64,000 nt of DNA from Paenibacillus whitsoniae (GTDB lineage: Bacteria > Bacillota > Bacilli > Paenibacillales > NBRC-103111): assembly GCF_003955665.1 (NCBI RefSeq), contig NZ_RXHU01000015.1:1-64000 (forward strand), written 5' to 3'. Of this stretch, positions 35,047 to 44,167 are shown piece by piece. Positions within the stretch are counted from its first letter, which is position 1. Each line of letters begins with the position of its first letter. The notes beneath the pieces were generated by a model. That model was not told the DNA's origin and ran no database searches. It saw only the letters and a program-made list of their open reading frames with translations. Both the position numbers and the translations under genes were made by a program.

Positions 35047-36830
35047 GTGAGCCTGCCCCCTTCCCCTGTGCGCGCTGGTAAAACCAGCTTCATCGTTGTC
35101 CCCGAATCGGGCTCGCTAAGGATCGTTAACCCATAAGGCGGACCGTACAGCAAATTGACGCGCCGTATGACGGTCTTCAGTCCGATTCCGCCACGCTTCG
35201 GTGCTTCCTGCGCCTCATCCAGTCTGCGTTCCTGCAACTGCAGGACAGCCTCGACCTGCTCCTCGGCCATGCCTTTCCCGTTGTCGCTAACCTCAATGCA
35301 CAACACCTCCGGCTCCTGCAAATACGCTTTAATCCGTAAGATACAAATCCGCGACATCTGCGAAAACGCATGCACAAACGCATTCTCCACGAGCGGCTGC
35401 AGAATCAGCCGGATGACCGGCAGCTCCTCTACCCCTTCGTCGACATGGATAAACGTCTCCAGCCTGCCGCCGATGCGCGCGCTCTGAATGTTGATGTATT
35501 TCTGGATGTGTTCGATCTCGTCCTGCACCGTAGTATGGGTGTTCGGGCTTTGCAGCGCATAGCGAAGCAGGCCGGACAGTGACAGGACAAGCTGCGCCGC
35601 TTGTTCGTCATATTCGCCCAGATACAATTTCATATAAATCGTATCCAGCGTGTTGTACAGAAAATGCGGATTCAGCTGCGCCTGCAGCGCCGTCAACTCC
35701 GCTTCGCGCTCATGCAGCTTGCGCTCGTACACTTCCTTGACGAGCGACTCGATGTTCGCCGCCATTTCATTGAAGCTGTGGCCGAGAAACGCCAGCTCAT
35801 CCTGCGTCGAGATGCGGATTCGCGTATCGAAGCGGCCGCCGCGCAATTTTTTCATGCCGGCAACAAGTGTGCGAAGAGGCCCCAACAACCTGCGGCCGGT
35901 GAAAAAGATCAGCAGTGACGCAAGCCCGGTGCTGACGAGACCCGAGTACAGGGCAATCTGGAAAATGCCTCGACTCTTCTGGCTAAACGATTGCAGCGAC
36001 AGCGCCGAGATCAGCGTCATGTGCGAGCCCTGCGTCGTGCTGCGGCTCACATAGATCGGCTGGCCGCCGATATTCACGGTCTGCGAATCGGCAGCTTGCA
36101 GCAGCGCCTCCAGATCGTAGCCGTCTTTTTTATGATTGGTATAGACAACATGGTTACGGTCATCGAGCAGCACCACCTGCGCGTTCTCGCCTTTGGTCAG
36201 ATCGTCCAGCATCGCGCCAAACAGCGACTCGTCCCAAAACAATATCAGGATGCCGTACAGTTCCTGCTGCTTATTCTTCATATAGCGGGCGGCGGAGATA
36301 ACGTTCTTGTAGCCCGAGCTCTCAATACTGGAAATACGCATCGCTTTCCATACGATTTCGCCGTTTGAGCCCTCGAGCGACTGCTTGATTGCCGTATAGT
36401 CGGCGTCGCTGAGCGGGATGACGGTGCCTGAATTATTTTCGAAAAAGTAGCCCGAGCCCTTCGTATTGTACACGTACATGCTCGACAGCTTGGGCTCGTC
36501 GATGGAAATTTGATTAAGCAGACGCGTCAATTCGTCCTGATCCAGCAGCCGGTTGTAGAACGTATCCTCCGCCCGCTCCGCCGAGCGCCGCAAAATATCT
36601 TCAATATACGGATGAAAGACGATGTAGTTCGTCGATTTGTACATATTTTGAATCTGGAACTCAACCCGGGCTGCGGCCTGCTCATTCGCCTTGGCAAATT
36701 GCTTGGAAATCTCGCCCGTAAACATCTTGAGATACACGGTATAGGTCACATAGCCGGATATCAGAAACACGACCATAATTAAGGCCGAGAGGGAGGCGAT
36801 CAGCTTGAAAGATAGATTTTTTTTGAACAT
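35043..36830 (-). CDS. Two-component sensor histidine kinase of the GH59 locus
   Basis: A 595-residue YesM-type kinase. Transmembrane helices lie near residues 12-32 and around 290, flanking an extracellular sensor. A HAMP linker, the phospho-acceptor region LNPHFLYNTLDTIYM and a HATPase_c domain follow. The start is ATG 36830 after GGAGGTG; an in-frame upstream extension is discarded because it crosses the -10 and operator repeats at 36856-36920. Confidence 0.91.
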   Translation of the reverse strand: MFKKNLSFKLIASLSALIMVVFLISGYVTYTVYLKMFTGEISKQFAKANEQAAARVEFQIQNMYKSTNYIVFHPYIEDILRRSAERAEDTFYNRLLDQDELTRLLNQISIDEPKLSSMYVYNTKGSGYFFENNSGTVIPLSDADYTAIKQSLEGSNGEIVWKAMRISSIESSGYKNVISAARYMKNKQQELYGILILFWDESLFGAMLDDLTKGENAQVVLLDDRNHVVYTNHKKDGYDLEALLQAADSQTVNIGGQPIYVSRSTTQGSHMTLISALSLQSFSQKSRGIFQIALYSGLVSTGLASLLIFFTGRRLLGPLRTLVAGMKKLRGGRFDTRIRISTQDELAFLGHSFNEMAANIESLVKEVYERKLHEREAELTALQAQLNPHFLYNTLDTIYMKLYLGEYDEQAAQLVLSLSGLLRYALQSPNTHTTVQDEIEHIQKYINIQSARIGGRLETFIHVDEGVEELPVIRLILQPLVENAFVHAFSQMSRICILRIKAYLQEPEVLCIEVSDNGKGMAEEQVEAVLQLQERRLDEAQEAPKRGGIGLKTVIRRVNLLYGPPYGLTILSEPDSGTTMKLVLPARTGEGGRLT

Positions 36831-36855
36831 GTCGGCAGCGCACCTCCGTACCTCC

Positions 36856-36920
36856 ATTATAAAGGAGATGGGCGGCAGATTCCTCGAAAATGTTGCGATT
36901 TGTCTCGAAAATTGTGCGAT
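36856..36920 (-). promoter_or_regulatory. Sensor/regulator operon promoter with 21-bp-phased direct repeat
   Basis: On the minus strand a -10 TATAAT (36856-36861) has no good -35. Instead there are two 17-bp near-identical direct repeats, ATCGCAACATTTTCGAG (36883-36899) and ATCGCACAATTTTCGAG (36904-36920), with a 21-bp step. The proximal copy begins 38 bp upstream of the -10, the same geometry as the promoters at 5052 and 10482. This suggests autoregulation by the encoded AraC-type regulator. Confidence 0.6.
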
Positions 36921-37018
36921 ACAGGAACATAAAGCGAATGAATCATAAAGAATCGATAAAGTAAGTTTAATGCAACACGTTATGGTAAATAATGGAATTT
37001 TAAAGTCGATAGGAGGAC

Positions 37019-37522
37019 GTGGTTCACATTCATATTGCAATCGCATTATGGGCTATTTTTGCCGCATTACGATGGGGAGATTGGAAAAACTTCAAAGACT
37101 ATTATCCAACTTTGCTTTTCGTCATTGCCTGTCACTTACTGTACAAAGTTTTCGCCTTCGATCAGCATCACATCTGGCGGCTGCAAGGGGAGGTTTTCCT
37201 GAACCACCTTGGGGCTTATTTGCTGCATGTGTTCGTCATTCTTCCGATGGCGATTTTTGTCTACCTTTCCACTTATCCCGTGACATGGCTTAAACAATGC
37301 CTCCACATTATCAAATGGATCTTGATCTTTGTCGTTGTTGAGCTCATCGGATGGAAGTATGGACGAATTGCTTATCATCACGGCTGGACGATCTGGTGGT
37401 CAGGTCTATTTAATCTGAATATGTTTATCGTAACGCGGATCCATTACAAGCATTACCTTTGGGCCCTGCCTTTAGGTGCTTGCTGCACCTTCTTTTTCTT
37501 GATTGTTTTTGATTATGTGTAA
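37019..37522 (+). CDS. CBO0543-like integral membrane protein
   Basis: A 167-residue, very hydrophobic protein with about five transmembrane helices. The opening RWGDWKNFKDYYPTLLFVI and later aromatic-rich loops resemble the CBO0543 family, small membrane proteins common in endospore formers and of unknown function. GTG 37019 gives the full frame, but it lies only 2 nt after AGGAGG, so translation may really begin a few codons later at a non-ATG codon. Confidence 0.75.
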   Translation: MVHIHIAIALWAIFAALRWGDWKNFKDYYPTLLFVIACHLLYKVFAFDQHHIWRLQGEVFLNHLGAYLLHVFVILPMAIFVYLSTYPVTWLKQCLHIIKWILIFVVVELIGWKYGRIAYHHGWTIWWSGLFNLNMFIVTRIHYKHYLWALPLGACCTFFFLIVFDYV

Positions 37523-37605
37523 AATGGATGGCCGGCTTCCATGAATTATGCATCCTCAGGTAGACTTTTGTTCCTTACCATTTCCCCGCTTGTGGAATCT
37601 ACTAT

Positions 37606-37626
37606 ACTAGCTATATAGATGCTAGT
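37606..37626. repeat. Inverted repeat upstream of the beta-helix gene
   Basis: ACTAGC (37606-37611) and GCTAGT (37621-37626) flank CTATATAG, itself a palindrome. The element overlaps a plausible -10 (TATACT, 37604-37609) and ends just before the SD, so it could be an operator or a 5'-UTR stem. Confidence 0.45.
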
Positions 37627-37639
37627 GAGGTGATCCCCC

Positions 37640-38605
37640 GTGCCCATCTTTCCTGTGTATCCAGGCAGTCCGACCGCGATCCAAGATGCGGTGAATGCAG
37701 CGAATCCCGGAGATGTAATTCTCGTTCAAAAGGGCGTGTACCATGAAACCGTTCTAGTGCCGAGCGGCAAAGACAATCTTCGCATCGTCTCCAAAGAACC
37801 GCATGCTGCGATTCTTGATGGCAAGTTCAGCTTGGCGGAAGCCTTCGGCCTTGAATTTACGGCGGGGGTTGAAATTAACGGTTTTCACATCAAAAATTAC
37901 GTATCCAACGGCATTCGCTTGTATAATGGCAAATCTCATCGCATTATGAACAATACCATTCGGCACATAGCCGGCGCAGAGCTTCCACTCGGCCTCTTCG
38001 TGCTGCTTTCGACCGGCACCCTAATTGTCCGAAATACGATTGAACGCATCGGCCGCGGCAGCGCAGGCACCGGCATTCAATTGAACAGCGGGTCATCGAA
38101 CTGGATCATCGATAACAAGCTGCAAGCCAACCGGTCCTACGGTATTCAAGTTTTGGACAGCAATCATAATGCCATTGCAGAGAATCACATCTCCCGGAAT
38201 CGGGGCGACGGCATCCTGCTCAGCGGTTCAGACAACAACCTGCTTCTGCATAACACGGTGGGGCGCAATCGGGGGAACGGCGTCATGTCGCGAAGCACGA
38301 ATTCACTGATTGTTGACGGCAGTACGAAAGAGAATCTGGGCAATGGCTTGCTGTTCATGAGCAATTACGGCTTTGCCGGGTTTACTGACCTGAAGAACAA
38401 CCGCCAGAGCGGGATCAAAGCGTCTTCGGATTTTAACGATATGCAGGAAAATCACATCGATAAGAACGGAAATTACGGCGTGCTGATTGAGGAGCCGCAT
38501 ACCGCCAACCTTGTGTTCGAGAATCAGTTCAACAAAAACGAGCCGCGCAATTTGAAGGATCAGGGCGTAGATAATCCGATTTTGCAGAATCGATTTCGGT
38601 CGTAG
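37640..38605 (+). CDS. Right-handed parallel beta-helix repeat protein (NosD/pectate-lyase-like fold)
   Basis: A 321-residue protein made almost wholly of about 23-residue beta-helix coils. They are marked by recurring Asn ladders such as NNTIRHI, DNKLQANRSYGIQV, ENHISRNRGDGILL and HNTVGRNRGNGVMS. It opens TAIQDAVNAANPGDVILVQKGVY, typical of NosD/CASH proteins. Neither a signal peptide nor clear polysaccharide-lyase catalytic residues are evident, so no enzymatic role is assigned. GTG 37640 follows GAGGTGAT by 5 nt. It stands alone between convergent or unrelated genes. Confidence 0.82.
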   Translation: MPIFPVYPGSPTAIQDAVNAANPGDVILVQKGVYHETVLVPSGKDNLRIVSKEPHAAILDGKFSLAEAFGLEFTAGVEINGFHIKNYVSNGIRLYNGKSHRIMNNTIRHIAGAELPLGLFVLLSTGTLIVRNTIERIGRGSAGTGIQLNSGSSNWIIDNKLQANRSYGIQVLDSNHNAIAENHISRNRGDGILLSGSDNNLLLHNTVGRNRGNGVMSRSTNSLIVDGSTKENLGNGLLFMSNYGFAGFTDLKNNRQSGIKASSDFNDMQENHIDKNGNYGVLIEEPHTANLVFENQFNKNEPRNLKDQGVDNPILQNRFRS

Positions 38606-38619
38606 ACAGCGATCGCAAG

Positions 38620-38660
38620 CAAAACAGCCCCGGACGAAAGATCATCGCCCAGGGCCGTTC
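38620..38660. terminator. Terminator between the beta-helix gene and the binding-protein gene
   Basis: GCCCCGGACGA can pair with TCGCCCAGGGC (two mismatches), with A-rich flanks on the left and a T-rich flank on the right. It lies between convergent genes and probably serves both. Confidence 0.55.
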
Positions 38661-38663
38661 GCT

Positions 38664-40220
38664 TTATTTCTTCACTTTCGCATACCACTCATTCACTTCT
38701 TTAAAGCTGGCGTCGCCGCCGGAGGATTTGAATTTTGCGATAAAGGTATCCAGATTGCTTATCTGCTCTGCACCGAAAATCAGCTTTGTCGTAAATTCAT
38801 TGGACATCGTGTTCAGCGTTTGGAAGTTCTTCGAGAACTCTTGCATGTACGGCGCGTAGCCCAGCAGGTCAACGACCTTTGCTTCAGCCGGCGCTTTCCC
38901 GTTCATGAAATCCCAAGCTTCAAACAAACGCATATCTTTGCGCACGCGTGCTTGCCAATAGGTCGGATAGTTTTTGTCGTCGGTGCCTGTCAAGAAGTTG
39001 TTCGCTTGGTTGCGCTCATCGGTAAAAATCGGTTGAATCGGCGTATATTGACCGTCTTTAAACGTATAATGCTTGTTCTCTTCCCCGATTGCCATTGTTC
39101 TGAACGTATCTTTCTCCAGCTTCGCATTCATCCATTTGATAGCGTCCTCCGGATGTTTGGAGGATTTCGGAATATACGTAATGCGGTCAAAGCCTTTCGC
39201 AGCGGACAAGCCCATTTTGCCGTCCTTGCCTTTCAAAGCCGGGATAAAGGCTGCTTTGGCAGTCGGGATATTTTTGGTCAAAGCATCCGCAATGGCAGGC
39301 ACATCCGACCAGTTCATCATAATCATGCCGGCTTTGCCGCTGGTGAACTTCTCTTTGGCCGTGGCGTCTTTATTGGCGGCAAACTCTTTGTCGATCAAAC
39401 CTTGTTTGAACAGATCGCTGGTAAACGCAACGTAATCTTTATAGGCAGGGTCCAGTACGCGCGGCGTCAATTTGCCGTTGACGTCATTCCAGAAATTCGG
39501 AAGACCGAACGCACCCGCAATATTCGCGATAAAGGCGGAGTCGCCGTTAATGGTCAGCGGAATGTTCTTATCGCCGTTGCCGCCAGGATCTTTTTCCTTA
39601 AACGCTTTCAAAACCGCAACCAATTCATCTAACGTTGTCGGTGCCTTCATGCCGACTTTATCCAGCCAGTCTTGGCGGATGTACAAGCTTGTCGCAACGA
39701 AGGACAATGTTCTCGTTGGAATCGCATACAATTTGCCGTCGACTTTGGCAGCTTCCAAAGCTTCCGGGTCGATCGCCGCCTTGATGTTCGGACCATATTT
39801 ATCAATCAGCGGGCCTAGGTCGATCAGCGCGCCTTTTCTCGCGTAGTCGGAATACAGCGCTTTAAAATCGGTAGTTCCGGCCGTAGTTACAGCGTCGTAC
39901 GGCTCGCCGGAGGCAATCAAAATGTTGAGCTTATCCTGCGGTTTATCCTGCGGCAGCATGTCGTACTGCACTTTATAGCCTGTCGCCTGCTCAAGGTACT
40001 TGGCTACCGGGTACGTATTGTAGTCGTCCTTTTGCCAAATTTGCAGCGATTTCAGCTCGGGCTTAGGACCAGCAGGCGTAGCAGCTGCGGTTGCTGCCGC
40101 CCCTGTTGCTGCAGGTGCGGAGCTGCTTGTGCTGCTGCCGGAGGAACAAGCGACAAGCGAGGAAGCGGAGAGAACCGCTGTGAGCGTAACGAGCATCAGC
40201 TTTTTGTTTTTCTTTAACAT
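38664..40220 (-). CDS. LplA-type solute-binding lipoprotein
   Basis: A 518-residue lipoprotein with lipobox LVAC (Cys25), a Ser/Ala-rich linker and a family 1 solute-binding fold. It is the third gene of an importer operon after two permeases (40297-42143). No hydrolase is linked to this importer, so its substrate is unknown; oligosaccharides are usual for this family. Confidence 0.9.
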   Translation of the reverse strand: MLKKNKKLMLVTLTAVLSASSLVACSSGSSTSSSAPAATGAAATAAATPAGPKPELKSLQIWQKDDYNTYPVAKYLEQATGYKVQYDMLPQDKPQDKLNILIASGEPYDAVTTAGTTDFKALYSDYARKGALIDLGPLIDKYGPNIKAAIDPEALEAAKVDGKLYAIPTRTLSFVATSLYIRQDWLDKVGMKAPTTLDELVAVLKAFKEKDPGGNGDKNIPLTINGDSAFIANIAGAFGLPNFWNDVNGKLTPRVLDPAYKDYVAFTSDLFKQGLIDKEFAANKDATAKEKFTSGKAGMIMMNWSDVPAIADALTKNIPTAKAAFIPALKGKDGKMGLSAAKGFDRITYIPKSSKHPEDAIKWMNAKLEKDTFRTMAIGEENKHYTFKDGQYTPIQPIFTDERNQANNFLTGTDDKNYPTYWQARVRKDMRLFEAWDFMNGKAPAEAKVVDLLGYAPYMQEFSKNFQTLNTMSNEFTTKLIFGAEQISNLDTFIAKFKSSGGDASFKEVNEWYAKVKK

Positions 40221-40296
40221 GCAAAACCCTCCCTAGATATTGTGTGTATCTTATCATTAAGCCCGAAGCGTTGCCACTTCAGGCGTTAACGCACGC

Positions 40297-41172
40297 TTAC
40301 CCTTTCACGGAGCCGATCAAGACGCCTTTTACAAAGTGCTTCTGCAGGAATGGATACACGAGCAGCATCGGTATGATGGACGCGATGACCGTTGCCGATC
40401 GAATGCCTTCCGGCGATATGTTCATGAGATCGTCGACGCTTTTGTTCATCGCTGACGAGCTGTCGGCATCCATGACAATATCACGCAGATACAGTTGAAG
40501 CGGCTTCAAGCTCGCGTTCGAAATATACAGCATCGGATGGAAGTAATCGTTCCAGAAATACACCGCATAGAACAGCGCGATGGTCGCGATAACCGGTGTG
40601 CTCAGCGGCAAAATAATTCGGAACAGGATCGTAAAGTTGCGCGCCCCATCCATTTTCGCCGATTCTTCCAAAGCTTCCGGCAACGATTCGTAGTAGCTTT
40701 TGATGACCAGCATGTTGAACACCGAGATCAGCGCCGGCAGGATCAGCGACCACAGATTATTGATCAGATGGAGCTCTTTCATCAGCAGATAGTTCGGGAT
40801 AATGCCTCCGTTGAACAGCATCGTGAAGATGAATAAGAGCAGAATGAACGGGATGCCCGGCAGATGCCTTTTGGACAATGGATAAGCTGTCAAGGCGGTC
40901 AGCAGAATCGAAAGCACGGATCCGACAACCATGACGAACAAGGAGACAGAAATCGAATGTAAAAATTGACTGGAAGACGCCACGTATTTCATCGTATCAA
41001 GTTGAAAGCCGACGGGGATGATCCCCACTTTCCCGGAAATAACGGCGGATTCGTCGCTTAGCGCCTTCGACAGCACGTTGGCCATCGGGAGCAGCGTCAC
41101 TAATCCTGACAGGATGAGCGCGCCGTAGACGCAGACGTCCAGAGTCCAATCGCCGAATGTTTTTCTTCTCAT
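40297..41172 (-). CDS. ABC transporter permease (LplC/YtcP-like)
   Basis: A 291-residue six-helix permease with EAA loop LEESAKMDGARNFTILFRII and the family C-terminus KHFVKGVLIGSVKG. The ATG at 41172 follows AGGAGGTG by 5 nt and lies 11 nt after the preceding permease. It is paralogous to the permease at 31269-32138. Confidence 0.9.
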   Translation of the reverse strand: MRRKTFGDWTLDVCVYGALILSGLVTLLPMANVLSKALSDESAVISGKVGIIPVGFQLDTMKYVASSSQFLHSISVSLFVMVVGSVLSILLTALTAYPLSKRHLPGIPFILLLFIFTMLFNGGIIPNYLLMKELHLINNLWSLILPALISVFNMLVIKSYYESLPEALEESAKMDGARNFTILFRIILPLSTPVIATIALFYAVYFWNDYFHPMLYISNASLKPLQLYLRDIVMDADSSSAMNKSVDDLMNISPEGIRSATVIASIIPMLLVYPFLQKHFVKGVLIGSVKG

Positions 41173-41183
41173 GCCTGCACCTC

Positions 41184-42143
41184 CTACCAAATGCTGCGTT
41201 TGACTAATTTTTTACTAATCTCATTCCCCGCAATGATGAGGATAAAGCCGATCAGGGAGTTAAACAGACCAACAGCTGTGCTAAAGCTGTAATCTTGCTG
41301 ACCTAGACCCATGCGGTATACGTAAGTACCGATCACATCGCCGCTTTCATAGACGACCGAATTATACATGGTTAGAATTTGCTCCGTACCTGCATCGAGC
41401 AAGTACCCTAAGCGCAAAATCAGGATCAGGATAATGGTAGGGACGATGCCCGGAAGCGTAATGTACAGCATTTGCCGTAGCCGTCCCGCTCCGTCAATCG
41501 ATGCCGCTTCATATTGTTCTTGCTCGATACCGGCGATGGCGGCGATAAAGATTATGGCGTTCCAGCCGGATTCCTTCCAACCAGCCGTAAATACGACTAC
41601 GCTGCGGAAGAAGTTGTTGTCGAGGAAGAAGGAAATCGGCTTCCCACCGAAAAACACGATGAGATTGTTCACAAGACCGCCGCTCGGCGACAAAATTGTA
41701 ATGAACAATCCCGAGATGATGACCCAGGACAGAAAGTGCGGAAGAAAAATGACAGTCTGTACAGTTCGCTTGAACCATGCTCTCCGAACTTCATTCAGCA
41801 GCAGCGCAATGATGATCGGTACCGGGAACAACAGCACAAGCTTGTACAAGGAAATGAGCAGCGTATTGATGAACACCTGCATGAACTCATCGGAATGAAT
41901 CAGCTTGCTGAACTGCGCCAGTCCAACCCAATCGCTCCCTGCAATCCCGTCGAAAATATTGTAGTCCATGAACGCGATAATAATCCCGTACATCGGGGTG
42001 TATTTGAATAAGAGCAAGAACAATAGGCCCGGAACTAGCAGCAAGTACATATCGAAATTGCTCCGAAACAGCTTCCATCTGTTCTTTTTTACTTTCGTCG
42101 ATGCAACCTGCTGCAGGTTGTCTGCCGGTGCTGTAATTTCCAT
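41184..42143 (-). CDS. ABC transporter permease (LplB/YteP-like)
   Basis: A 319-residue six-helix permease, first gene of the importer operon. Its EAA-type loop is YEAASIDGAGRLRQMLYITL. The SD GGAGGTGA precedes the ATG. It begins 128 bp after the sensor kinase ends, with its own promoter at 42175-42227. Confidence 0.9.
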   Translation of the reverse strand: MEITAPADNLQQVASTKVKKNRWKLFRSNFDMYLLLVPGLLFLLLFKYTPMYGIIIAFMDYNIFDGIAGSDWVGLAQFSKLIHSDEFMQVFINTLLISLYKLVLLFPVPIIIALLLNEVRRAWFKRTVQTVIFLPHFLSWVIISGLFITILSPSGGLVNNLIVFFGGKPISFFLDNNFFRSVVVFTAGWKESGWNAIIFIAAIAGIEQEQYEAASIDGAGRLRQMLYITLPGIVPTIILILILRLGYLLDAGTEQILTMYNSVVYESGDVIGTYVYRMGLGQQDYSFSTAVGLFNSLIGFILIIAGNEISKKLVKRSIW

Positions 42144-42174
42144 CTCACGTTCACCTCCAAGTTGTTATAGCCCT

Positions 42175-42227
42175 ATTATAGAGAGACTTCGCCGGTATCT
42201 GTAGATGGTGATCTTTGTGTTTCTGGT
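42175..42227 (-). promoter_or_regulatory. Promoter of the third importer operon
   Basis: On the minus strand, -10 TATAAT is at 42175-42180 and the -35 is poor. ACCAGAAA begins at 42227, exactly 47 bp upstream of the -10. The same octamer occurs at the same distance before the linked regulator operon (45819-45871). It is a candidate recognition element of the 44168-45778 response regulator. Confidence 0.5.
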
Positions 42228-42253
42228 ATTATTTTATGGTCTTGTTCTAAAAG

Positions 42254-42289
42254 AAAAAAAGCACCTCTCGCTTAAGAGAGATGCTCTTT
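42254..42289 (-). terminator. Terminator overlapping the end of the sensor kinase gene
   Basis: AGCA-C-CTCTC pairs with GAGAG-A-TGCT around CTTAA. On the minus strand the stem is followed by TTTTTTTCTTTT. The stem includes the last codons and the TAA stop of the kinase gene at 42272. Confidence 0.8.
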
Positions 42290-44152
42290 CTGTGAGATCG
42301 GCCGCCGGGGAAACCGCGCCGTGATGGTCGTGCCTTCGCCAAGCTGCGACTCGATGAACAGCCCCTGCGCCTCGCCGGTGAACAGCTTGATGCGCTCGTT
42401 GACGTTATACAGCCCGTACGAGCTGCCGGAACCGTCAGACCGCATCGTCGGCCTCGGCTCGGTCAGCAAACTTTGGGCAAAAGCAGGCTCCATGCCGATA
42501 CCGTCGTCGCGCACGGTAAGCGTCAGCTCGTCCCCGTCGATGGCCGCGGTGAGCGTAATTGTGCCGGTTTTGCCCTTCGACTTGCGTATGCCGTGAAGGA
42601 GCGCGTTCTCGACGATTGGCTGAAGCGTCAGCTTCGGAATGAAAAACGCCGACAGCTCTGCCGCTGCGTCGGTTCCGTCCTCAGACGATCCCGTCGATTG
42701 AATGACGATCGCGAACTCGAAGCTTTTGGGGAAACGCGTCTGTTGGATTTCCAGATACACTTTCGCCAGCTCCAGCTCATCCGTCACCGTCACGACATCC
42801 TTGCCTTTATTCAGGCTGAGCCTGAAATATTTGGCCAAGCTGTCGATCATTTGGGAGATGTCCTGGGCGCCGCGGCCGATGGCAATCCAATTGATCGTAT
42901 CGAGCGTATTGTACAGGAAGTGCGGATTGATTTGCGCTTGCAGCGCGCGCAGCTGCGCCTCCCGCTCCTGCACCTTCGTCGTATACGTCTCCTCCATGAG
43001 ATCACGGACGCGGTGAATGAGGTGGTCGACGCTATTCTCCAGCACCTTGAAATCCCCGATCGCCATCGTGCCGCTGCGGTCCTCCAGCCCCTCCAACCCT
43101 TCCCGTTTAATCGCTCTAATCACCGTCTGCACCCTGCGATTCATTCCCTGCACGATAAACGCCATCAGAATGAAGACAAGAATAAGGAACATAACGGTAA
43201 CGCCGGTCAGCGTCGCCACACTGGAAAACTGATTGAGCGAAACCGCACGCGAATTGATGCCCTTCTTCGGCACCTCGGCGACCAGCTTCCAGCCCGTAGC
43301 ATTGATTGTCGTATAGACGACGTAGAGGTCTCGGTTCCCTTCCGCAATCGGCGAAACGCCTTCCGCATTCGTTTGCACAGCATTCAGCACCGCCGTAGAA
43401 CTGAGCTTGGTGCCCAAGAGCTTTTTATCACTGTGCAGTACAATTTTACCGTCCGGCGCCAGCATGTAGACCGTTTGATCCTTATTAAGCTGTATGGTCG
43501 ACAGAATGCTGTCCACCTGCCGAACGTCCATATCAACGGAAAGAACGCCGGGCAAAATATCGTAGTGATCGGGATCCCGCAGCATACGCAGATTCGAAAA
43601 AATATACGTTTCCCCGACGTCGATATAATTTTCCAAATAGGCGCCTGTCCAGGTCATCATTCCGCCCGCCTCGGCGATCTCTCCGTACCATGGCCTGGAC
43701 TGGATGCTATCGAGCGGAAAGAAGTTGAACTTTTCATGGGAAAACAACTTATCTTCATCCACATAGATGCGCACCCGGAACACATTGAGGTTGGTTTTTG
43801 CATTATCGATAATGTATCTAAGCTCCTTCAAAGCTTCCAGTTGGTCCGCCGGCGTAGCCGCAACCTTCAAATATTTCAGCAAGTTCGGGTTCGTGAACAG
43901 CGAATTCGACGTATCGCGAATGGAGTTAAACTGGTGATCCAGGTTGATTTCCGCCTGCTTGAGCGTCTGCAGCATCGTGCGCGTCACTTCTTCTTCGAGA
44001 ATGTGCGAATAGCGCTGCGAATATAGGTACAGAAAAATGGAAGCCGGTATGATGATCAGCACTGCATAGGCAACGAGCCACAGCCTGGCCGCCATCGCCC
44101 CCCTAAAGATCAACGAGAGGTAGTTCCAGTTAATTGTCTTGAATGGTCTCAT
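42272..44152 (-). CDS. Two-component sensor histidine kinase of the third importer
   Basis: A 626-residue YesM-type kinase. It has an N-terminal transmembrane helix (about 22-42), an extracellular dCache-like sensor, a second helix near residue 310 and a HAMP linker. The phospho-acceptor motif is INPHFLYNTLDTINW, and a HATPase_c domain follows. It starts 15 nt after its response regulator, the reverse of the gene order in the other two systems. Confidence 0.91.
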   Translation of the reverse strand: MRPFKTINWNYLSLIFRGAMAARLWLVAYAVLIIIPASIFLYLYSQRYSHILEEEVTRTMLQTLKQAEINLDHQFNSIRDTSNSLFTNPNLLKYLKVAATPADQLEALKELRYIIDNAKTNLNVFRVRIYVDEDKLFSHEKFNFFPLDSIQSRPWYGEIAEAGGMMTWTGAYLENYIDVGETYIFSNLRMLRDPDHYDILPGVLSVDMDVRQVDSILSTIQLNKDQTVYMLAPDGKIVLHSDKKLLGTKLSSTAVLNAVQTNAEGVSPIAEGNRDLYVVYTTINATGWKLVAEVPKKGINSRAVSLNQFSSVATLTGVTVMFLILVFILMAFIVQGMNRRVQTVIRAIKREGLEGLEDRSGTMAIGDFKVLENSVDHLIHRVRDLMEETYTTKVQEREAQLRALQAQINPHFLYNTLDTINWIAIGRGAQDISQMIDSLAKYFRLSLNKGKDVVTVTDELELAKVYLEIQQTRFPKSFEFAIVIQSTGSSEDGTDAAAELSAFFIPKLTLQPIVENALLHGIRKSKGKTGTITLTAAIDGDELTLTVRDDGIGMEPAFAQSLLTEPRPTMRSDGSGSSYGLYNVNERIKLFTGEAQGLFIESQLGEGTTITARFPRRPISQKEHLS

Positions 44153-44167
44153 GCGGATCGACCGCCT

